From Arthrobacter sp. ZGTC412 (GTDB lineage: Bacteria > Actinomycetota > Actinomycetes > Actinomycetales > Micrococcaceae): 64,000 nt of DNA. The translations under genes and the position numbers were made by a program. Each line of letters starts with the position of its first letter. Position 1 is the stretch's first letter. Shown here piece after piece: positions 42,674 through 51,050 of the stretch. A model generated the notes under the pieces. It was not told the origin of the DNA. It searched no databases and saw only the letters and a list, made by a program, of their open reading frames with translations. Where the stretch lies: NCBI RefSeq assembly GCF_002929215.1, contig NZ_PJII01000003.1:248001-312000 (forward strand). The letters are read 5' to 3'.

Positions 42674-44266
42674 TTAGTTGGTGGGCACTGCCCCTTCGCC
42701 TTCCCGGATCCGCTTCACCACGGCAGTGGTGGACCGTTCCGCCACGTAGTCCAGGATGGCCACCCGGCCGCCGTATTCCTCCACAGCCGGTGTCTCGGCG
42801 AGCATTTCCGGCGAGTAGTCCCCACCCTTGGCATAGACCTCGGGCCGGAGCTGCGTGATGAGCGGGGCCGCGGTGGGAGTGTCAAAGACCGTCACGTAAT
42901 CCACGCAGCTCAGCGCCGCCACCACCGCGGCACGGTCCGCCACCCCGTTGATGGGCCGGCCGGAGCCCTTGAGCTTGCGCACGGAGTCGTCGCTGTTCAG
43001 CGCCACCACCAGGACGTCCCCCAGCTGTTTTGCCTGGTTTAGGTAGCGGGTGTGGCCGCTGTGCAGCACGTCGAAGCAGCCGTTGGTCAGCACTATGCGC
43101 TGGCCCTGGGACCGGTGCAGTTCCAACTGCCGTTGCAGTTCGTCAGCACCCAGCGCCGTGTCAGCAAAGGCCTTGAGGTACCGGCTCAGCTGGCCTGTGC
43201 TGCAGACGGATGTGCCCGGCTGGTGCACCACCACGTCCGCGGCCGACTGCGCAAGGTCCAGGCTCGCCGTCAACGGCAGCCCGGCGGAGCGCGCCAGCGT
43301 CAACGCCGCCACGAACGTGTCGCCGGCACCGGAAGCCTGCTTTTCGGCGGCCGGGCGTGCCCACGTACGGTGCGTCACGCCGTCGGGCCTCAACAGCACG
43401 GTGCCGTCACGGTCCAGCGTGACCACCACAGCCCCTGCCCCCGTAAGTTCCAGCAGGGCATCCGCGTGCCTGCTGACCTCGGCAGCCCTGTCCTGCCCGT
43501 CGGGAAGCCGCAGGTCAAGCATTCGCGCTGTTTCCTGCGCGTTCGGGGTCACCAGGTCCGGGCGGAGCGGCGCCCAGGGCCGGGGATCGTGGGAGTCCAC
43601 CACCAGCAGGGGACGGCTATCGCCGGAAACCTGGCCGGCGAGCGCGTCCACCAGGGATGCACGCACGGGATCCGCCAGCACGCCGTTGGCGTAATCGCAG
43701 ACGAGCACCGCGTCCCGCTGTTCGACGGCGGCACGCACCGAAGCGGCCAGTGCCGCCAGCGCCTCGGCCGGCACCGTCTTGGCAGAGTCATCGATGCGAA
43801 GCATCACCTGCCCGCCGCTGCTGATCCGGATCTTGGTGGTGGTCACCATGTCCGGGTGGCTGTGCAGGTGGCTGACGTCGATGCCTGCAGCCACGAGTTG
43901 GCTTCGCAGGTCCACGCCGGCGTCGTCGGTTCCGATGATGCCTGCCACGGAAACCCGGGCCCCGAGGGCGGCCAGGTTCATGGCGGTATTGGCAGCCCCG
44001 CCCGGAACAGATTCGCGCGTATGCACATCCACCACAGGGGCGGGGGCTTCCCGGCAGAGCCGTTCGATGCTGCCGCTCCACCAACCGTCCAGCATCAGGT
44101 CGCCGATCACGAGGACCGCCGGCTCCTCCGCCGCCAAACGCCCTGGCAGCCACTCGGACAGGGCCCGCTGGCTGGAAAGATCCACGTCGGCGGGTTCCAC
44201 GGGCATGTTGCCTGGCAGGTCGGCGGGCATGTTGTCGGGTGACAAGTTGTCAGGTGACAAGCTCAT
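42674..44266 (-). CDS. hldE: HldE-like bifunctional heptose kinase/adenylyltransferase (copy 1)
   Basis: The 530-residue protein starts with a short repeated SPDN leader. Residues about 45-365 are a PfkB/RfaE kinase domain (VIGDLMLDGWWSGS, PGGAANTAMNLAALGA, catalytic ASGAGDTF). Residues about 390-525 are a nucleotidyltransferase (TNGCFDVLHSGHTRYL with the HxGH site, ALNSDDSVRKLKGSGRP, AKGGDYSPE). In Gram-negatives HldE phosphorylates D,D-heptose-7-phosphate and later adenylylates the 1-phosphate. Both active sites look intact. It is the last gene of the operon and overlaps the ALDH gene by 4 nt. Confidence 0.85.
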   Translation of the reverse strand: MSLSPDNLSPDNMPADLPGNMPVEPADVDLSSQRALSEWLPGRLAAEEPAVLVIGDLMLDGWWSGSIERLCREAPAPVVDVHTRESVPGGAANTAMNLAALGARVSVAGIIGTDDAGVDLRSQLVAAGIDVSHLHSHPDMVTTTKIRISSGGQVMLRIDDSAKTVPAEALAALAASVRAAVEQRDAVLVCDYANGVLADPVRASLVDALAGQVSGDSRPLLVVDSHDPRPWAPLRPDLVTPNAQETARMLDLRLPDGQDRAAEVSRHADALLELTGAGAVVVTLDRDGTVLLRPDGVTHRTWARPAAEKQASGAGDTFVAALTLARSAGLPLTASLDLAQSAADVVVHQPGTSVCSTGQLSRYLKAFADTALGADELQRQLELHRSQGQRIVLTNGCFDVLHSGHTRYLNQAKQLGDVLVVALNSDDSVRKLKGSGRPINGVADRAAVVAALSCVDYVTVFDTPTAAPLITQLRPEVYAKGGDYSPEMLAETPAVEEYGGRVAILDYVAERSTTAVVKRIREGEGAVPTN

Positions 44267-45735
44267 GACTGGTCCCGCTGTTCATCATCGGAGTGTTCAG
44301 CTGCTGAGTCCTCATCCGCGGCTTCAGGTGCCGCAGCCGGCGGCGCCGAGATGTGCACCACTTTCACCCTGCTGAACTCGTCCAGGAGTTCCGGGCCGTA
44401 CCCGAAGCCGGCACCGCTTTCGCCGCGCGGCTGCGCAGCACCGCCGGGCGCACCTCCGAAGACCGCGTTGATCTTGACGGTCCCGACGGGGAGGGCGGCA
44501 ACGGCCTGCTGGATGTGGGCGATGTTGCCGCTAAGGACGGTCGCGGCCAGGCCGTACCTGCCGCTGGAGGCGAGGCGGAGGCCGTCGTCGAACGATTTCA
44601 CTACCTGGACTGGCGCGACCGGCCCAAAGGTTTCCTCCGTCATCACCCGCATCCGGTCCGTGCACTCAAGCAGCACCGTGGCCGGGTAGAAAGAACCAGG
44701 TCCGTCCGGAAGGGCACCGCCTTCCACTGCGTGCGCGCCCTGGTTCAACGCGTCGCTCACCTGCGCGTGGACCTCATCCCGCATCCGGAGGTCCACGAGC
44801 GGGGCCACGGTCCCGCTGTTGTTGCGAAGGGCCGCTTCAGCTTCGAGGGCCTTGCAGAACTCGGCCGCAATATCCTCGTGGACATAAATGCGCTCAACGG
44901 CCACACAGATCTGGCCGCTGTTGCTGAAGGACCCGATCGCCGCCTGTTCAGCCGCCCACAGCGGGTCGACGTCACGGTCCACGAGCAGCGGATCGTTACC
45001 GCCGTTTTCCCGAATGACATGCGCACCCGTCAGAGCCCCAGCCCCGGCAATCCGGGCGCCGGCTGCGCTGGAACCGACATGCGCGATGACGTCCACCTCT
45101 GACTGGGCCAGAAGTGCACCGACACCGGCACCACCGGAAAGCGTCTGGAATACACCGGGCGGAAACGCGGGTGCCAGGACTTCACCCAATGCCTCGCCCA
45201 GCCGCGGGCACCGTTCGCTCGGCTTGTGCACCACGGTATTGCCGGTGGCCAGCGCGGCACCGATCAAGCCGCAGGCCACCGCAACCGGGTCATTCCACGG
45301 GGTCAACAGGACAGCCACGCCCCGGGGCTCAGCCACTGTGTAGTCGGAGGCGAGCCGGTTACCGCGGAGGCTGTGGCCGCGGTGGACGGGCCCCAGCTCC
45401 GCGTACTGTTCGAGGGTGGAGACCCCCGCGCCGATGCCGGCGAGCGATTCCTCCACTGGCCGGCCCGTTTCGCTGGCGTTGAGTTCCGCGAGCTCCTGGG
45501 CTGCCGCAGCGAGCGCTTTAGCCGCGGCACGGACTGCCGCACCCCGCTCGGCCGGCGCAGTAGAGGCCCAATCCGACGCAGCGCTTCGGGCCACCTCTAC
45601 TGCGTGGGACACCGCCTCCGGTTCTGACTCCGGCACCGTCCAAAGGACATCACCTGTTCGGGGGTTCCGGATGGTGATGCCGCTGCTGTCAGCGGTTTCC
45701 GGGCGTGCAGTGGTTTCTGTGGCAATGCTGGGCAT
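44263..45735 (-). CDS. Aldehyde dehydrogenase embedded in the heptose operon
   Basis: The 490-residue protein has the ALDH fold with catalytic Cys in FSNSGQICVAVERIYV. The general-base Glu lies in HVIRENGGNDP, which departs from the usual LELGGKSP. The late ETFGPVAPVQVVKSFDDGL and the C-terminal GESGAGFGYGPELLDEFSRVK are standard. It oxidises an aldehyde with NAD(P). The substrate could be a sugar- or lipid-derived aldehyde of the pathway; that is inference. An acidic Ala-rich tail of about 30 residues follows the fold. GGGAGGA lies 6 nt before the ATG. Confidence 0.85.
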   Translation of the reverse strand: MPSIATETTARPETADSSGITIRNPRTGDVLWTVPESEPEAVSHAVEVARSAASDWASTAPAERGAAVRAAAKALAAAAQELAELNASETGRPVEESLAGIGAGVSTLEQYAELGPVHRGHSLRGNRLASDYTVAEPRGVAVLLTPWNDPVAVACGLIGAALATGNTVVHKPSERCPRLGEALGEVLAPAFPPGVFQTLSGGAGVGALLAQSEVDVIAHVGSSAAGARIAGAGALTGAHVIRENGGNDPLLVDRDVDPLWAAEQAAIGSFSNSGQICVAVERIYVHEDIAAEFCKALEAEAALRNNSGTVAPLVDLRMRDEVHAQVSDALNQGAHAVEGGALPDGPGSFYPATVLLECTDRMRVMTEETFGPVAPVQVVKSFDDGLRLASSGRYGLAATVLSGNIAHIQQAVAALPVGTVKINAVFGGAPGGAAQPRGESGAGFGYGPELLDEFSRVKVVHISAPPAAAPEAADEDSAAEHSDDEQRDQS

Positions 45736-45777
45736 GAAGTTCCTCCCGTCGGTTCCGGCGTGGGTCGTTGTGCTGGT

Positions 45778-46479
45778 TTAGGGCCAGGAGCCCTCTTCCT
45801 CGTGGCAGATCAGCATTTCGCGGACCTCACAGCCGGTGGGCTGGTTCAACGCGAACAGGATGGCCTGTGCCGTGTTGGCGGGGTCGTTGAGCCGCGAATC
45901 GTCCTGCGGCTTGTACTGCTCGGTGCGGTCGTCGAAGAAGCGCGTCTTCATTCCGCCCGGGATAATGGTGGTCACGCCGATTTCGCCGCCGGTTTCAGCC
46001 GCCAGCGCGTGGCTGAAGCCCACTACGCCGAACTTTGAGGCGCAATACGCGGTGGCATCAGCCACGGCACGCTTGCCGAGCGTGGAGGCGATGGTCACCA
46101 CCCTGCCGTGCGAGGTCTTCAGGTAAGGCAGGGCTGCACGCACAACAGAAACCGTGCCCATCAGGTTGACCCCGATGACTTTTTCCCATTCGGCGGCTTC
46201 GACGTCGGCCAGCTTGCCGCAGCGGTCAATGCCGGCCGCGGTGACCACGGCTTCGAGCCCGCCGAGTGATTCGGCCGCTTCCTTCACGGCGGCCTCGACG
46301 GCAAGCCGGTCTGCGACGTCCACTTCGAAAGCTTTCACGGCAGACACGTTGCTGATATCGCGGTCCAGCACCACAGGCGTGCCGCCAGCTTTCAGGACAG
46401 CGTCGACGACGGCGGCCCCCAGCCCGGAGGCTCCTCCGGTCACGAGCACACGGCCGGGTGAATTTGAATCTGCAGTCAT
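45778..46479 (-). CDS. Short-chain dehydrogenase/reductase in the heptose operon
   Basis: The 233-residue classical SDR has VTGGASGLGAAVVDAVL, TAAGID, IASTLG with the catalytic Ser, and YCASKFG (Tyr-x-x-x-Lys). It lacks the extended substrate domain of HldD-type epimerases, so it is unlikely to be the heptose 6-epimerase. It probably reduces or oxidises a pathway intermediate. AAAGGAA lies 5 nt before the ATG. It is separated from the upstream kinase gene by 101 nt, the largest gap in the operon, and from the ALDH gene by 42 nt. Confidence 0.85.
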   Translation of the reverse strand: MTADSNSPGRVLVTGGASGLGAAVVDAVLKAGGTPVVLDRDISNVSAVKAFEVDVADRLAVEAAVKEAAESLGGLEAVVTAAGIDRCGKLADVEAAEWEKVIGVNLMGTVSVVRAALPYLKTSHGRVVTIASTLGKRAVADATAYCASKFGVVGFSHALAAETGGEIGVTTIIPGGMKTRFFDDRTEQYKPQDDSRLNDPANTAQAILFALNQPTGCEVREMLICHEEEGSWP

Positions 46480-46580
46480 GGTGTTCCTTTCAATGGGGAG
46501 TACAAAACTTAGGCACGGCGGTCAGCTCCCTGGCGGGCCAGCCACCGTTGTCAGCTGTCGGGTTTAGCTGACGTGGCGGT

Positions 46581-48044
46581 TCAGCTGACCTTGGCGAGTG
46601 CATCGGCCAGGCCGGTGGTTGAACGGGCAGGGTGGTACGGCACGGTGAGGCAGCGTCCGCCCCAGCTCTCCACGAGGCCGGCCTCCGGCAGGCTGGCGCC
46701 CTTGTAGTCGCCGCCTTTGACCCAGATGTCGGGACGCAGGCGTTCAAGGGCCGCCTCGGGAGTGTCTTCGTCGAAGACCATCACGGCGTCCACGCATTCC
46801 ATGGCGAGGAGCAGTTCGGCCCTGTCGTGCTGGCCGATGATTGGGCGCTCCGGACCCTTCAACCGCCGCACGGAGTCGTCTGAGTTAAGGCAGACAATCA
46901 GGCAGTCGCCCAGCTCCCGGGCGGCGGCCAGGGACCGGACGTGCCCGGCGTGCAGCAGGTCGAAGCAACCGCCGGTGGCCACCACCTTGCCGCCGTTTTC
47001 GCGCACCGCGCGGGCAAGCAGCAGGGGGTCGTTGACGCGCGGCTTTGACTGCCTACGCTCCCCGTCGGTGTCGGGAATGGCGGAAACTCCGCCGTTGGCG
47101 AGGAAGTCTGCGGCGTCATGGACTGCGAGTTCCGCGGCTTCGACAAGGTCCCGGCCCGCCAGAAGATGGACGGCGAGGCTGGCTGCGAGCCGGTCCCCGG
47201 CTCCGCAGGGATCACCCGCTTCCACCCGCGGCGCGGGAATGGCCTGGGGGCTCTGGTCCCGCCGGCAGAGGACAGCGCCCTGTTCGCCCTTGGTGACCAG
47301 GACAGCCTGGCTGCCCCACTCCTCCAGCAATGCCCCGCCAACTTCGGCCGCGGGATCCCCGCCGGCATGCTTCCCGGCAGCGGAATCCCGGGCAGCCGAA
47401 ACTCCCGGGGCCGCTTCCGCCCGGTCCTGCGGCACGGCAGACTTCCCGGAGCCAGCGTCTCTCCGGCCCTGCGCCTGCACGGCCTTTTGGGCCTCAGCCA
47501 GGTTGGGCGTCACGACGGCGACTCCCGGCACCGGATCCGGCCCGGCGGGATGCGGGTCCCACACGATGGGCACTTGACCCGCAAGCCGGGCCAGGAGCCG
47601 CCGCAGCTCCGGGTTCGCGGCCAGTCCCCGGCCGTAGTCGGCGACAATAATCACGCCTGCCTTCTCCACCTCGCGAAGCATGGCCGGACTGACCTCAGGG
47701 ACGGGTGCCTTCTCGCAACCCTGGTCGAAACGGACCACCGGATGCGAACCGGCGCGGACGCGGGTCTTGACCGGCGAAGGATGACCGCTGGGGCCTGCCA
47801 CGAGCCGCACCGCGGCGAGATGCGCTTCAAGCTGCCGGCCCGCGTCGTCATCGCCCAGGACCGTTACCAACGTCACGGGCCAGTTGTCCTCGGCAAGCAT
47901 CCTGGCCACCAGCCCGGCTCCGCCGGCACGGCGCTTGATGCCGGAGACATCCACCACGGGCACTGGTGCGTCGGGGCTCAGCCGGGTGGCTTCGCCGGAG
48001 AGGTCCACGTCCAGCATCACATCGCCCACTACTACGATCCTCAT
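46581..48044 (-). CDS. HldE-like bifunctional heptose kinase/adenylyltransferase (copy 2)
   Basis: The 487-residue protein has a PfkB kinase domain (VVGDVMLDVDLSGEATRLSPDAPVPV, RRAGGAGLVARMLAE, catalytic DPCGAGDRLAAS) and a nucleotidyltransferase domain (TGGCFDLLHAGHVRSLAAA with HxGH, CLNSDDSVRRLKGPERP, VKGGDYKGA). A low-complexity insert of about 40 residues (near 195-235) lies in the kinase domain. It is a separate branch from the copy at 42674 rather than a recent duplicate. It overlaps the SIS gene by 4 nt, next to which a D,D-heptose kinase is expected. Confidence 0.85.
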   Translation of the reverse strand: MRIVVVGDVMLDVDLSGEATRLSPDAPVPVVDVSGIKRRAGGAGLVARMLAEDNWPVTLVTVLGDDDAGRQLEAHLAAVRLVAGPSGHPSPVKTRVRAGSHPVVRFDQGCEKAPVPEVSPAMLREVEKAGVIIVADYGRGLAANPELRRLLARLAGQVPIVWDPHPAGPDPVPGVAVVTPNLAEAQKAVQAQGRRDAGSGKSAVPQDRAEAAPGVSAARDSAAGKHAGGDPAAEVGGALLEEWGSQAVLVTKGEQGAVLCRRDQSPQAIPAPRVEAGDPCGAGDRLAASLAVHLLAGRDLVEAAELAVHDAADFLANGGVSAIPDTDGERRQSKPRVNDPLLLARAVRENGGKVVATGGCFDLLHAGHVRSLAAARELGDCLIVCLNSDDSVRRLKGPERPIIGQHDRAELLLAMECVDAVMVFDEDTPEAALERLRPDIWVKGGDYKGASLPEAGLVESWGGRCLTVPYHPARSTTGLADALAKVS

Positions 48045-48769
48045 GCCCGGCCACCCCGCTGCTGCAGGCCCTGGTTCTGGAGACTCCAGGCGTCGGTGGA
48101 ACTGTGCCGGGCCACTTCCAGGTCAAAGGCTCGGCAGATCGCGTGCAGGGCGATGAGGTGGCCTTCCTGGGCGTTGGCGTTGAGGGCGTCAATCATCACA
48201 GCCTGGTCGGAGGCATCGGCCAGCGGATTGGGCCCGGCTCCGGTGAGCGCCCACGTGGTCACATTCAAGCGTGAGGCAACCTCGGCTGCCCGCAGCAGGT
48301 TGGGACTTTTGCCGCTGGTGGACAGGAGAATCAGCACGTCGCCGGACCGGCCGTGCGCCCGCACCTGGCGGGCGAAGACGTCATCGTAGCCGTAATCATT
48401 GGCGATGGCGGTCACCGCTGAGGACTCCGCGTGGAGGGAAATCGCCGAGAACGGAACCCGCTCGCCGTCGAACCTGCCCACGAGCTCCGCCGTGAGGTGC
48501 TGGGCTTCGGCGGCTGAACCGCCGTTGCCGGCGGCGAGCAGGCGCTGCCCGCGGAGCAGGCGCTGGGCCAGTTCCACGCCCCAGGCCGCAAGCCGGCCGG
48601 ACTGGCTCCTCAGCGAGTCGAGCGCAGGGATCACGTTGTCGAGGTGAACGCGGACCGCTTCCGCACTGTCCGGGTCCACAAAGGCGGCACCCGGAAGCAC
48701 AGCGGGCGATGCCCCAGGTGTTGCCAGAGTTTGCAGGTCAGCCTCACGCAGGGACGAATCCGCAGTCAT
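48041..48769 (-). CDS. gmhA: SIS-domain sedoheptulose-7-phosphate isomerase (GmhA-like)
   Basis: The 242-residue protein has a single SIS fold: LAAGNGGSAAEAQHLTAELVGRFDGER (phosphosugar-binding Ser) and VLILLSTSGKSPNLLRAAEVASRLN. This is the GmhA/DiaA pattern. The conserved His and Glu of GmhA appear as AEAQHLTAELVGRF. It should convert sedoheptulose-7-phosphate to D-glycero-D-manno-heptose-7-phosphate, the first committed step. It overlaps both neighbours by 4 nt, tying it to the HldE-like copy 2. Confidence 0.85.
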   Translation of the reverse strand: MTADSSLREADLQTLATPGASPAVLPGAAFVDPDSAEAVRVHLDNVIPALDSLRSQSGRLAAWGVELAQRLLRGQRLLAAGNGGSAAEAQHLTAELVGRFDGERVPFSAISLHAESSAVTAIANDYGYDDVFARQVRAHGRSGDVLILLSTSGKSPNLLRAAEVASRLNVTTWALTGAGPNPLADASDQAVMIDALNANAQEGHLIALHAICRAFDLEVARHSSTDAWSLQNQGLQQRGGRA

Positions 48770-50019
48770 AGTGCCGCTCCTTCCATTGGGACAACGCCGG
48801 CGGCAGCGCCGGCCACCGCCAGCTGATAGGCCTTTTCGGTTTCGGCCGCCACCCGGTCCCAGGAGTACCGGGTGCGGGCGCGCTTCTTGCCTGCGGTGCC
48901 AAGCTCAGCGCGCAGCGTGGGGTTCTCAAGCAGCACGGCGAGCGCGGATGCGATGGCCTCCGGGTCCCGCGGCGGCACGTGCAGGCCGGTTCCGTGGTCG
49001 ACCACTGTGTCCCGCAGGCCGCCCACTGCGGCAGCAACTACGGGTACGCCGCAGGCCATAGCCTCCAGCGGGACGATGCCGAAAGGTTCGTACCAGGGCG
49101 CGCACACCACGGCGTCGGCGCTGCGGAAAATCCCGGGCATCTCGCCGCGGGAAACCTGTCCCTGCAGGCTCACCTGGTCCGAAACGCCCAGTTCCGCTGC
49201 AAGGTCCATCAGGCGGCGCACTTCGGGGGCGGCATCGAGCGCGCCCGAGTCTGCGCCGCCGCCCACAATCAGGAGTTCGACGTGGTCGAAGCCCGCCGCG
49301 CGCAGGTACGGGAGCGCCCGGATCACCAGGTCCACACCCTTGCGCGGCACCAGGCGGCCCACCGAGAGAATGCGGTGGGTGCGCTTCCTGGCGGCGACGG
49401 GACCCTCAGCGGAAAAGAAGCCGAGGTCCACGCCGCAGGGGGCAATGGAAATCTTGCCCGTGTTGATTCCCATGGCCTTGAGTTCGAAGACCTCATCCGA
49501 GCAGGTAGCGACGATCCGGTCGGCCGAGCGTCCCACACCGGGTTCCAGCCAGCGGCGCTCCAGCGGGCTGGTGTCCTCTGCGCCCTGGTGCCGCCGCTTG
49601 ACGGTACCGAGAGCGTGGAAGGTCTGAATGACCGGCACCCGGTAGCCCTGATCGGGCCGCCGCGCGGCGTCCAGGGCGGCAAGGCCGGACATCCAGAAGT
49701 GCCCGTGCACCACGTCCGGCGGCCGCTGGCTCCAGTCCGTGGCCACGCCGTCGGCAAGTTCTCCCATGTAGGGCAGCAGTTCGTCCTTGGGAACATGGCA
49801 CGCCGGGCCGGCGTCCACATGGACCACTTCGAGGCGGCTCCCCACCCGGACCCTCGCCGGAAGCTCCGTTGCATCCCTTCGCGTATAGACAGTCACGTGG
49901 TGGCCCCGCTTGGCCAGGGCTTCGGACAGCGCGGCAACGTGCACGTTCTGCCCGCCGGCATCCACCCCGCCCAACGCCGCCAGCGGACTGGCGTGCTCGG
50001 AAATCATGGAGATCTTCAT
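48766..50019 (-). CDS. GT4-family glycosyltransferase (GT-B)
   Basis: The 417-residue protein has the GT-B layout: MKISMISEHASPLAALGGVDAGGQNVHVAALSEAL at the N-terminus, DVVHGHFWMSG, RILSVGRLVPRKGVDLVIRAL in the middle, and the retaining EX7E-type site VCAPWYEPFGIVPLEAMACGVPVVAAAVGG. It resembles MshA and sucrose-phosphate-synthase-like GT4 enzymes. It probably adds a sugar from a nucleotide donor to the growing heptose-containing glycan. It overlaps both neighbours by 4 nt. Confidence 0.85.
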   Translation of the reverse strand: MKISMISEHASPLAALGGVDAGGQNVHVAALSEALAKRGHHVTVYTRRDATELPARVRVGSRLEVVHVDAGPACHVPKDELLPYMGELADGVATDWSQRPPDVVHGHFWMSGLAALDAARRPDQGYRVPVIQTFHALGTVKRRHQGAEDTSPLERRWLEPGVGRSADRIVATCSDEVFELKAMGINTGKISIAPCGVDLGFFSAEGPVAARKRTHRILSVGRLVPRKGVDLVIRALPYLRAAGFDHVELLIVGGGADSGALDAAPEVRRLMDLAAELGVSDQVSLQGQVSRGEMPGIFRSADAVVCAPWYEPFGIVPLEAMACGVPVVAAAVGGLRDTVVDHGTGLHVPPRDPEAIASALAVLLENPTLRAELGTAGKKRARTRYSWDRVAAETEKAYQLAVAGAAAGVVPMEGAAL

Positions 50020-51050
50020 GGGGTCTTCCTCTCTCCCGCCGGAACAAGGATCTTCTCGTCCCAGCGTCGGTTGTCAGAGTGCCGGGGCCGGCCGCCCAGG
50101 TCCGCCAGGAGCTCATCCCAGCGGTCCTGGAACTTGCCCAGGCCGTAACGTTCCAGCACCGCCTCGCGGGCGGCAACGCCCCGCCGTCGGGCTTCATCCG
50201 GATCGGCGACGAGCCGCCGCGCGCAGCGGAGCAGCTCATCGACATCGGCGGAAACGGCGCCGGCCTCCGGCGGCACCGCCCGCGGCGCTTCGGTTGCCGC
50301 CAGCACAACCACCGGCATCCCCAGGTGCATGGCCTCCAGCAGGGACAATCCCAGTGAGGTCCAGCGCATGGGGTGCACATAGACGCGGCAGCGGGCCAGT
50401 TCACGGTGCAACTGCCGGGTCTTCAGGTCACCGCGTACCGTCAGCCGGGACTCATCAATCCCCGCGGCAGCGGCCAGGCCGTCCGTCTTCATGCCGAAGA
50501 CCTGCAGCGGTGCCACGGACGCGAAGGCGGGCAGCAGATCGGTACCGGTAACGCGGCCGCGTCGGATGGGCTCGTTCACCACTACGCCCAGTTCCGGCAG
50601 TTCCCCGGTGTAGAGCTGGCCCGGGTCCGGGATTCCGTGTTCGATCACCAGGCTGCGGGCGGAGCCGTTGTCCCAGGCGAGCTTGTTGAAGTGGGTTACG
50701 TGCACCAGGGGGATGCGGTCCTGGTCCGCGAGCGGGTGCCGGGCGAAAGGAAAGTCGACCTTGGGGGTGTTGTGTTCCAGGTACACGGCGGGCAGGTCAA
50801 CGCCAGGCCTGCGGCCCAGCAGCCGGGCAACTTCGTCAATTTCCTCGGGGCGTTGCAGGACGACGGCGTCCACGGCGTCGGCGTCCAGCGTTGCCAGGTC
50901 CACCTCCCGCACTGACGCGGGCCAGTCCCTGCCCGCACGGCCAAGACCCCACGCACCGCCTTCGGGCAGGACGGGAAGGAGGTACTCATGACGGCCGCGG
51001 ACGAAGGCGTCCGTCCAGGAACCGTGGACGTGCCAGAGCAGGATTTTCAT
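50016..51050 (-). CDS. GT4-like glycosyltransferase with divergent N-terminal half
   Basis: The 344-residue protein has a C-terminal GT-B donor domain (CRVYVHPMRWTSLGLSLLEAMHLGMPVVVLAATEAPRAV). The N-terminal half is shorter and less typical (ILLWHVHGSWTDAFVRGRHEYLLP, VYLEHNTPK). The canonical E-x7-E pair is partly replaced (S-L-G-L-S-LLEAMHLG). It likely transfers a sugar in the same pathway. It overlaps both flanking glycosyltransferase genes by 4 nt. Confidence 0.8.
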   Translation of the reverse strand: MKILLWHVHGSWTDAFVRGRHEYLLPVLPEGGAWGLGRAGRDWPASVREVDLATLDADAVDAVVLQRPEEIDEVARLLGRRPGVDLPAVYLEHNTPKVDFPFARHPLADQDRIPLVHVTHFNKLAWDNGSARSLVIEHGIPDPGQLYTGELPELGVVVNEPIRRGRVTGTDLLPAFASVAPLQVFGMKTDGLAAAAGIDESRLTVRGDLKTRQLHRELARCRVYVHPMRWTSLGLSLLEAMHLGMPVVVLAATEAPRAVPPEAGAVSADVDELLRCARRLVADPDEARRRGVAAREAVLERYGLGKFQDRWDELLADLGGRPRHSDNRRWDEKILVPAGERKTP

